Positions 56,188-64,000 of a stretch of 64,000 bases of DNA are shown here, piece by piece (within the stretch, counting starts at the first letter, position 1; each line of letters begins with the position of its first letter). The stretch lies in the NCBI GenBank assembly GCA_947172415.1, contig OX359194.1:8325401-8389400 (forward strand). The letters are read 5' to 3'. This DNA is from Chondrosia reniformis. Taxonomy: Eukaryota; Porifera; Demospongiae; Chondrillida; Chondrillidae. The notes under the pieces were generated by a model that had not been told where the DNA came from, searched no databases, and was given only the letters and a program-made list of their open reading frames with translations. The translations under genes and the position numbers were made by a program.

Positions 56188-58404
56188 TTACAGTGTCACA
56201 CTGCGCTCTCCTTGTATTAGCTTCAGAAGTTCCATTCTGTGAGTTGTCTCACCAACTCCCAGCTCACACAACATAGTGTCATTCAAGCATACTAGAAGCT
56301 TTCCATCTACCTGTTCCTCTTTGAAGGTTTCTTTGTACTGTGAGAGAGCAATTGCTTCAAGAAGATTTTGTACATCTTGTATACCGAGTGATCTCAACTT
56401 TGCAATGTTGTTGGTCTTAAACAATTCATCCATGTCTTCATAATCGCTATCATAATTGCTATGAATATCACAATCAGCACTTGCAGAATCATTTTCAAAC
56501 TTATCACCTGTGGTTTCAGAGGGAAGATGTGATGCATACTCGTATTCATCTTCCATTTCTTCTGATACTACTGAACTGCATTCATGATTTTTGACATCCT
56601 CTGATTGTTTTATTGCAGAATATTCCGGAAGATCATACACTTCCTCTAATTTCTCCCAACTGCAATCCTGACCTTTGATAACTCCTGGCCATGGTGGACT
56701 TGTTCCATTGGCTGCCAATTCTGGATCTTTTGGATGTTCCAAATCCATCATGGTGGCATATCCTGTCTTAGGTGTCCCTGTTGTTTTGGCATGGTCAGCT
56801 GGTGTGGTGCTGCCTATCCTAGGTTTGCTGCTCAGGTGAGGTTCTAATTGAGTGGTTACATCCTTGGGTATTGAGCTGGCTTTGAAGAGTGTAGTTCTGT
56901 CATTCATATGCATGTGATGCATTTGAATGTTTTTAGATGGGTTGTGGCCTGATAATGGAGTTACCGCCTGAATGTTGACTAACAAGCTATCTACTGTAGC
57001 TGGTGTTACATATTCATAAAAATCATCTTCATGCTCACTTTGAGAATCTAAACTATCATATTCCACACTCCGGGCATCCTCTGGTTTCTCCAGGTTTTTC
57101 AAGCCATCAGATGAGTTTAAATGCCTGTAGCTACTTTGTGTCGACACTAGAGTTGGCACATCCTTGCATGTACTGTCTGAATCTGAAATTGGCTCGTAAT
57201 CTGCCATTTTCTCATACACAAGTGATACTGTATCCAATTCAGATGCACTTGAACTAACTTGAAGACAATTAGAGATAGAAGAGGTCTTACATTCCTCAAA
57301 GGGAAGCTTCGGGAGGACTCTTGATCGTATGGGATGCTTTTTGGCAGACCCAGGAGAAACTTGTGTGCACTCCAATGATGAGCAACTTGATTGCTTTTGA
57401 CAACCCACAGGTGTAGGATCTCTTTTCCAAGGAGGGGAACTGGATTTCCCTATTTTTAAATTCTTTGTTTTATTATGAGGACGACTAGATGGAACCTTTA
57501 TTGGATTTTTTTGAGCTTCTGGTGTGACAATAGCTTTTTCAGATTCTCTAAATGCCATTGTTGTGAATTTAAATAAATTTTCTAGCACTACTTTCTGCCT
57601 GGTTTCCATAACAGCCACTCTCAATCCAAAGGTGCTAGGTATTGTGCTTCTAGTGAAGTAGTTTCCTATCAAATTTCCATCTTCCTTATTCATCATCCCA
57701 AGTAGGGCATCTGCTTTGAAGAGCTTCTCAATCTTCAAATGGGTAAGACAAACATCAAAGCTACCAGCGGTCATCAGAGTGGCACAGAATGGAAGTTTTA
57801 TAGACCTCACTGCTTGCCGCAACTGTAAGGTAATTTCAGATCGTTCCGTGCTGAATTTAGCTGGGGTGTGAGAGCCAATGTAAACCTTTTTATGGTCGCC
57901 TGTAGCTGTCTGAATAGTAGCCACTAATTCTCCTTGCTTGCTACATTTGGTAGGAAAAAGCAAAGTATCGGCGTCCACTTGATAGCCACTTTTGTCCTCA
58001 AATGCATTCTTTACACGAACCACTGGAGGAAGACAAATCATTCTTACCAAATCGCTAGCTTTTATATTATCTAGACCTTTGGTGCTAGAATACAAGTCTG
58101 GAATGACTTCTATTTCTTCGTCCACTGGTATGTCGTAGACTTTACCGGTGCTGGGATCACGACAACCGACCACATCAACTCGTCTTTTCTCTAAAGCAAC
58201 AAGTAATTGGCCTCTAGTAAGAGTGTACGTCTCTGTAAAGGACTTGTACGTCTCCGTTATGCTCAAAAGTGCTGGGAGAGCGACGTCAGAGCACTTGCAG
58301 AAATCTTTCAGGGATACTAACTGACCGCGAGTAAAATTAGAAGACAAATCAATACTTTTTTGGGCTAATGGAGTTCCTGAACTGTCAGAAAGCTTAGCAG
58401 ACAT
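56188..58404 (-). CDS. CABIT-SAM adaptor protein, copy C
   Basis: One exon, 738 residues. The CABIT half is clearly related to that of A and B but well diverged (LSITETYKSFTETYTLTRG, CRDPSTGKVYDIPVDEE, IGSHTPAKFSTERSE, KLPFCATLM), an older paralogue. From residue about 300 the linker and SAM domain are almost the same as in B. The start ATG at 58404 (MSAKLSDSSG) is followed upstream by a short GATA microsatellite. Linker Tyr motifs and PPWPGV as in B. A GAREM-like adaptor role is inferred from domain layout. Confidence 0.75.
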   Translation of the reverse strand: MSAKLSDSSGTPLAQKSIDLSSNFTRGQLVSLKDFCKCSDVALPALLSITETYKSFTETYTLTRGQLLVALEKRRVDVVGCRDPSTGKVYDIPVDEEIEVIPDLYSSTKGLDNIKASDLVRMICLPPVVRVKNAFEDKSGYQVDADTLLFPTKCSKQGELVATIQTATGDHKKVYIGSHTPAKFSTERSEITLQLRQAVRSIKLPFCATLMTAGSFDVCLTHLKIEKLFKADALLGMMNKEDGNLIGNYFTRSTIPSTFGLRVAVMETRQKVVLENLFKFTTMAFRESEKAIVTPEAQKNPIKVPSSRPHNKTKNLKIGKSSSPPWKRDPTPVGCQKQSSCSSLECTQVSPGSAKKHPIRSRVLPKLPFEECKTSSISNCLQVSSSASELDTVSLVYEKMADYEPISDSDSTCKDVPTLVSTQSSYRHLNSSDGLKNLEKPEDARSVEYDSLDSQSEHEDDFYEYVTPATVDSLLVNIQAVTPLSGHNPSKNIQMHHMHMNDRTTLFKASSIPKDVTTQLEPHLSSKPRIGSTTPADHAKTTGTPKTGYATMMDLEHPKDPELAANGTSPPWPGVIKGQDCSWEKLEEVYDLPEYSAIKQSEDVKNHECSSVVSEEMEDEYEYASHLPSETTGDKFENDSASADCDIHSNYDSDYEDMDELFKTNNIAKLRSLGIQDVQNLLEAIALSQYKETFKEEQVDGKLLVCLNDTMLCELGVGETTHRMELLKLIQGERSVTL

Positions 58405-58749
58405 GATAGATAGATAGATAGAGATACCGTCCGACGTATTGAAAAAGAGTTAGTAGGACCGCAGAGCTGGGACGGAACCTTTGGGTTTGTTGTTATTAAA
58501 GGTCGAAATATAACCCCTTATTATGTATTATGGTTTCGGTGTTTCTTGTATGTCTTCTGTCCTTGGGCTTATCTCTGTATGCATATACCTATAGATATGC
58601 CTTAGTGCTACATTGGACCTTTTTTTCTGTGTCCTAGCGCCTTATGGTGTGGTGCACTTTAATGATTGATTGATTGTATTATATCGTGCGATACTATCAT
58701 ACAAAATATCGAAACAATTTTTAAATTTAAACGTTTTACATGCAGGGGC

Positions 58750-60610
58750 TAGAAACACATAGAGACGTGAATGTTGACACAAAGTATTAGCTTCATATCT
58801 TTACTTTTGATAGAGTGACAGCCCTCAATGTACATTAAATTCTGGTATACAAAGTTAATGTATGGTGAGAGATAGGGCAAATTTTTAATTCCATCGAATT
58901 TTTAAAAACTCTTTGGATATGCTCTATAGATATCTGTGAATGCTGACACAAAGGTTTAGCTTCATATCTCTCCATTTGATAAAGTGACAGACTTCAATGT
59001 ACATTAAATTCTGGTATACAAAGTTAATGTATTGTGAGACAAATTTTAAGTTTCATCAAAATTTTAAAAATCCATTGGACATGTTCTATAGATGTCTGTG
59101 AATGCTGACACAAAGATTTAGCTTCATATCTCTCCATTTGATAGAGTGACAGACCTCAATGTAACATTAAATTCTGGTATACAAAGTTAATGTATTGTGA
59201 GAGATAGAGCAAATTTTAAGTTTCATCAAAATTTCAAAAACCCATTGGACATGTTCTATAGATGTCTGTGAATGCTGACACAAAGATTTAGCTTCATATC
59301 TCTCCATTTGATAGAGTGACAGCCTTCAATGTACATTAAATTCTGGTATACAAAGTTAATGTATTGTGAGAGATAGGGCAAATTTTAAGTTTCATCAAAA
59401 TTTCAAAAACCCATTGGACATATTCTTTAGATGTCTGTGAATGCTGACATAAAGATTTAGCTTCATATCTCTCCATTTGATAGAGTGACAGCCCTCAATG
59501 TACATTAAATTCTGGTATACAAAGTTAATGTATTGTGAGAGATAGAGCAAATTTTAAGTTTCATCAAAATTTCAAAAACCCATTGGACATGTTCTATAGA
59601 TGTCTGTGAATGCTGACACAAAGATTTAGCTTCATATCTCTCCATTTGATAGAGTGACAGCCTTCAATGTACATTAAATTCTGGTATACAAAGTTAATGT
59701 ATGGTGAGAGATAGGGCAAATTTTAAGTTTCATCAAAATTTCAGAAACCCATTGGACATGTTTTATAGATGTCTGTGAATGCTGACACAAAGATTTAGCT
59801 TCATATCTCTCCAATTGATAAAGTGACAGCCCTCAATGTACATAATATTCTGGTATACAAAGTTAATGTATGGTGAGAGATAGGGCAAATTTTAAGTTTC
59901 ATCAAAATTTCAAAAACCCATTGGACATATTCTTTAGATGTCTGTGAATGCTGACACAAAGGTTTAGCTTAATATCTCTCCATTTGATAGAGTGACAGCC
60001 CTCAATGTAACATTAAATTCTGGTATCTCACCATACTTTAAATTTGTATACAAGAATCTAATGTACTGTCAATTGGAAAGATGTGAAGCTGAAACTTCCT
60101 GTCAGCATTCACAGCTATCCTTAAAGCATATCCAAAGAGTTTTACAAATTTTGATGTTCTATCATATTTGCCCTATCTCTCACCATACATTAAATTTGTA
60201 TAGCAGAATCTAATGTACATTTAGTGCTGTAACTCTGTCAATTGGAAAGATGTGAAGCTGAAACTTGCTGTCAGCATTCACAGACATCCATAAAACATAT
60301 CCAAAGAGTTTTGCAAATTTTGATGTTCACTCATATTTGCCCTATCTCTCACCATACATTAAATTTGTATAGCAGAATCTAATGTACATTTAGTGCTGTA
60401 ACTCTGTCAATTGGAAAGATGTGAAGCTGAAACTTGCTGTCAGCATTCACAGACATCCATAAAACATATCCAAAGAGTTTTACAAATTTTGATGTTCACT
60501 CATATTTGCCCTATATCTCACCATACTATAAATTTGTATACAAGAATCTAATGTACATTTAGTGCCGTAACTCTGTCAATTGGAAAAATATGAAGCTGAA
60601 ACCTCTTGGC
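58750..60610. repeat. 169-bp satellite array, left block
   Basis: Eight head-to-tail units; the landmark TCTGTGAATGCTGACA recurs near 58929, 59091, 59261, 59430, 59599, 59768 and 59937, giving a period of 169-170 bp. At about 60025 the orientation reverses, and three to four inverted units follow with the complementary landmark. Units are 85-97% alike. There is no coding capacity. Confidence 0.92.
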
Positions 60611-60785
60611 TGTATGCACATACAGCTATACAGTATATCCTGCTAGTTTTGTAAAATTTCAAAAAAGGATACCCGAGTTACTGCAGATCGAAAAATACCC
60701 TATTCTAAAGTATTGAAGATTCGCCAACCACAAGCGTTTTCATAGGCAATTACTTTATTTAAATAGAAGATAAAACCTTATAATA

Positions 60786-61097
60786 GTAGGCCTACCTGGA
60801 CACATCTCTATGGTGGTTGCGGTTCCCATAGAGGTTGGTAGCGCTTAGACTCTGAAGCTGTCTCCTAATCGGTTGGTGCCATAGAGACGTGCTCACCAAT
60901 AATCCGGATTTCGGGGGGGTTCCACGTAATGTGGGATTGGCATCTGATATCTTAGGATTCATATGAGTCGGCCATATCGAGAAGAACTGGTTCTTCTCAC
61001 GCAAGTGACACCCAAAGCTCAACTCGGCAGAGCGTTACCACCGATCCCGGCCTCTGAGCGTCGTGGATGGTAGCGTTCGGTATGGTCCAATTTTTTT
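60786..61097 (+). ncRNA. Candidate structured Pol III RNA, copy 1
   Basis: A 305-bp core is 99% identical to 63025-63331 while its flanks match only about 75-80%. On the plus strand it is preceded by TTATAA (60778-60783) and ends in a run of seven T (61091-61097), a Pol III terminator. It can fold: closing stem TGGAC (60797) with GTCCA (61085); CTCTATGG (60806) with CCATAGAG (60826); GAGAAGAAC/GTTCTTCTC hairpin (60979-60998); CGTTACCA (61033) with TGGTAGCG (61068). I tested it by eye against SRP RNA, RNase P, RNase MRP, 7SK, U1-U6, U11/U12, 5S and tRNA and recognised none. A SINE family or a conserved transposon part are alternatives. Confidence 0.5.
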
Positions 61098-61309
61098 CCT
61101 TTGGAGTTTCTTTAGCAGTCGATTGACGATTTTTCACTTTAGCGACATCCATATATTATAATATGGACAGATACTACTTCAAAACAATCAAGTATTACAG
61201 AGTGAATATCCATGTGTATTAAAATCTTTAAAAGCGTTCTCGTCATTCAAAATATACATATAAAAGTACCGTATTTTCAATATTCCCTTCTCTAGGTCGG
61301 CCATTTATA

Positions 61310-62510
61310 TTATTACGAAACTCCCGTACATTAAATTTCTATACAAGAATCTAATGTACATTTAGTGCAATAACTCTGTCAATTGGAAAGATGTGAAGCT
61401 GAAACTTCTTGTCAACATTCACAGACATACATAGAGCATATCCAAAGAGTTTTACAAATTTTGATGTTCACTCATATTTGTCCTATCTCTCACCATACGT
61501 ATGGTGAGAGATAGGGCAAATTTTAAGTTTCATCAAAATTTCAAAAACCAATTAGACATGTTCTATAGATGACTGTGAATGCTGACATAAAGATTTAGCT
61601 TCATATCTCTCCATTTGATAAAGTGACAGCCCTCAATGTAATATTAAATTCTGGTATACAAAGTTAATGTATGGTGAGAGATAGGGCAAATTTTAAGTTT
61701 CATCAAAATTTCAAAAACCCATTGGACATATTCTTTAGATGTCTGTGAATGCTGACACAAAGGTTTAGCTTAATATCTCTCCATTTGATAGAGTGACAGC
61801 CTTCAATGTACATTAAATTCTGGTATACAAAGTTAATGTATTGTGAGAGATAGGGCAAATTTTAAGTTTCATCAAAATTTCAAAAACCCATTGGACATGT
61901 TCTATAGATGTCTGTGAATGCTGACACAAAGAATTAGCTTCATATTTCTCCAATTGATAAAGTGACAGCCCTCAATGTATATACATAAAATTTTGGTATA
62001 CAAAGTTAATGTATGGTGAGAGATAGGGCAAATTTTAAGTTTCATCAAAATTTCAAAAACCCATTGGACATGTTCTATAGATGACTGTGAATGCTGACAT
62101 AAAGATTTAGCTTCATATCTCTCCATTTGATAAAGTGACAGCCCTCAATGTAATATTAAATTCTGGTATACAAAGTTAATGTATGGTGAGAGATAGGGCA
62201 AATTTTAAGTTTCATCAAAATTTCAAAAACCCATTGGACATATTCTTTAGATGTCTGTGGATGCTGACACAAAGGTTTAGCTTCATATCTCTCCATTTGA
62301 TAGAGTGACAGCCTTCAATGTACATTAAATTCTGGTATACAAAGTTAATGTAAGGTGAGAGATAGGGCAAATTTGAGTAGATATCAAAATTTGCAAAACT
62401 CAATGAAAACCTTTCATACATCTCTGTGAACACTAACGTAGAGTTTCAGATTCATACCTCTTCATTTGGAAAAGTTACAGCACTTAATGTACATTAAATT
62501 TCTACTACAT
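61310..62510. repeat. 169-bp satellite array, middle block
   Basis: One inverted unit (61325-61495), then about six direct units (landmark near 61568, 61738, 61907, 62080, 62248, 62420). Two-unit blocks starting at about 61500 and 62017 are nearly identical, showing a higher-order period near 515 bp. After it comes a stretch (62535-62640) containing ATATCGTGCGATACTAT, also found at 58681 before the left block. Confidence 0.9.
61482..61515. repeat. 34-bp perfect palindrome at a satellite inversion point
   Basis: Two satellite units meet head to head at TACGTA (61496-61501). The arms match perfectly for 17 bp each and imperfectly to 61476-61521. Confidence 0.92.
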
Positions 62511-63024
62511 GTATACGACCTTTAATGGTGTAGCATTTATATCGTGCGATACTATTATGGAAATTATCGGCAAACCAAGTTAATATGATTTGACATGAAT
62601 GGGGCAACTAGAAACACGCAGGGACAGTCCAGAACGCAGCTATCAGAAGGTCTTTATATAGAGGCAGGTAGCCATTACACTATTACAGCAATTGAGATTG
62701 AGTGTGGCTGGTTATACTAGTTTACGTTCATATCGGAACACCTCTCGCTAAAATCGTTTCTACGTGGGACCAGAAAAGTTGGTCTCCTCCGCCAATCAAG
62801 ACACTTACAGGATTCTATCCATTTTTCCCAGTTTCTAGATGAACCACAAATACTGCATATACCTTTAAAATGGCTTGGAACGATGCACTGATCCCGAATT
62901 AACTTGATATAATTTGACTACATTTTTCTCGCAAATACCCTATTCTTAAGTATGGAATAGCGCCAACCACAATCGTTTCCTTTTGAAATTTTCTTGTTTA
63001 AATAGAAGCGCAAAACCTTATAAA

Positions 63025-63339
63025 GTAGGCCTACCTGGACACATCTCTATGGTGGTAGCGGTTCCCATAGGGGTTGGTAGCGCTTAGACTCTGAAGCTGT
63101 CTCCTAATCGGTTGGTGCCATAGAGACGTGCTCACCAATAATCCGGATTTCGGGGGGGTTCCACGTAATGTGGGATTGGCATCTGATATCTTTAAGGATT
63201 CATATGAGTCGGCCATATCGAGAAGAACTGGTTCTTCTCACGCAAGTGACACCCAAAGCTCAACTCGGCAGAGCGTTACCACCGATCCCGGCCTCTGAGC
63301 GTCGTGGATGGTAGCGTTCGGTATGGTCCAACTTTTTTT
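63025..63339 (+). ncRNA. Candidate structured Pol III RNA, copy 2
   Basis: Second copy of the core at 60786, same orientation. It differs by two substitutions and one 2-base insertion. One substitution is in a predicted loop; the other turns an A-U pair of the first stem into G-U; the insertion is near the predicted GATTC-ATAT-GAGTC hairpin. TTATAA lies upstream (63018-63023) and seven T follow (63333-63339). The short minus-strand reading frame across both copies is not preserved at its start, which argues against a protein. Confidence 0.5.
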
Positions 63340-63559
63340 CTTTGGAGTTTCGTTGGCCGTCGATCGGCAAAATTTCACTTTAACGACATCCATATAATAT
63401 ATGTGGATAAATACTGCTTCAACAACAATCAAGTACTACACAGTGCATATCCATGTGTATAAGAAATCTTTCAAAGAGTTCGAATTTTCAGAAATATATG
63501 AAGTACCGTATTTCACTCTTATACCTACTCAAGGTCGGTCATTTATAGTATTACGCAAT

Positions 63560-63960
63560 TAGGGTTAGCTAATGTATTGTGAGATATAAGGCAAATTTTA
63601 AGTTTCATCAAAATTTCAAAAACCCATTGGACATGTTCTATAGATGTCTGTGAATGCTGACACAAAGATTTAGCTTCATATCTCTCCAATTGATAAAGTG
63701 ACAGCCCTCAAAGTTAATGTATAGTGAGAGATAGGGCAAATTTTAAGCTTGTATATATTAGGAATTTTTGTACATTTAGTGTGTAACTTTATCAAATGGA
63801 AAGATATGAAGCTGTGACTTGCAATTGGTCTCAGCATTCACAGTCATCTATCAAGCATGATCAGTGAGTTTTGGAATTTTTTATTTCTACTCATATTTGC
63901 CCTATCTCTAAACATATTGTCACATTGCCAAGATCGAACAGACATTAACATCAGATCTTG
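63560..63960. repeat. 169-bp satellite array, right block
   Basis: One to two direct units (landmark near 63645), a truncation near 63715, then an inverted diverged unit with GTCTCAGCATTCACAG near 63830. The array seems to end or diverge before 64000. Confidence 0.85.
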
Positions 63961-64000
63961 CACTATCTGCAAATTTCAGCATTGTGAAAAGTCGTTCTCC

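Larger units (their letters stand above)
51435..57507. repeat. ~3-kb tandem duplication that created gene copy B
   Basis: Segment 51435-54564 (5' half of A, intergenic spacer, 3' half of B) is repeated as 54565-57507 (5' half of B, spacer, 3' half of C). Identity is high throughout; the second spacer lacks about 190 bp in a few deletions. At the junction (54563-54565) the sequence switches from matching C to matching A across the two shared bases TT. Confidence 0.88.

Noticed and set aside
60820..60890. tRNA-Gln-like gene (GACTCTGAA anticodon-loop resemblance)
   Set aside because: No matching acceptor stem or T-arm; the B-box consensus is missing.
60792..61022. Short minus-strand protein frames in both RNA-like cores
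   Set aside because: The 2-base insertion in copy 2 changes the frame and the N-termini differ; conservation continues evenly outside the frame, which fits RNA better than protein.
60786..61097. Assignment as SRP RNA, RNase P, MRP or 7SK
   Set aside because: I could not find their diagnostic conserved elements by eye; a covariance search could reverse this.

Overview
The window is nuclear DNA from an animal with a compact, AT-rich genome. Genes sit close together on both strands, often head to head. Most have many short introns, but several (RBM19, ALG2, H4, SPRYD3 and three CABIT-SAM genes) are single open reading frames. The gene set (Vasa, calreticulin, XPB, MUTYH, DMAP1, PRR5/Protor, SCOT, ALG2) is metazoan. 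A MutS of the mitochondrial MSH1 type together with very short introns points to a non-bilaterian animal, most likely a demosponge. That assignment is inference; no marker gene settles the species.

Layout. 1-2851: no gene recognised. 2852-4814 (-): unknown 87-residue protein, head to head with RBM19 (5157-7868, +). 8061-10175 (-): DOMON/cytochrome b561 ferric reductase-like protein, sharing a 69-bp promoter gap with a PRR5/HbrB TORC2 subunit (10245-11489, +). 11561-14691 (+): mitochondrial SCOT (OXCT1). 14854-20059 (+): MSH1-like MutS. 20625-22332 (-): small PPxY membrane protein, head to head with ALG2 (22443-23657, +). 23801-27145 (+): DMAP1. 27878-31069 (+): Vasa. 31412-34500 (+): a SAM / U-box-like / vWA / E2 / U-box fusion protein with one frame break. 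Then on (-): a solitary histone H4 (34823-35134), SPRYD3 (35365-36681) and ERCC3/XPB (37066-43338). ERCC3 shares a promoter region with calreticulin (43516-46186, +), which carries a perfect ER-stress element. 46484-50224 (-): MUTYH. 50421-58404 (-): three tandem CABIT-SAM (GAREM/Themis-like) genes; the middle one is a chimera of its two neighbours. 58750-64000: a 169-bp satellite in both orientations, interrupted by two copies of a roughly 305-nt segment that looks like a structured Pol III RNA gene.

Recurring themes: (1) tandem minisatellites are frequent inside introns and often abut or include the splice site, most clearly in OXCT1 and MUTYH, where every repeat unit carries a copy of the 3' splice site and the start of the exon; (2) bidirectional promoters; (3) DNA maintenance genes (MSH1, MUTYH, XPB, DMAP1) are common, though nothing shows they work as a cluster.

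The best candidates for undescribed biology are the paired structured RNA loci at 60786 and 63025, the vWA-E2-U-box fusion, the chimeric CABIT-SAM gene with its readable breakpoints, and the splice-site minisatellites.
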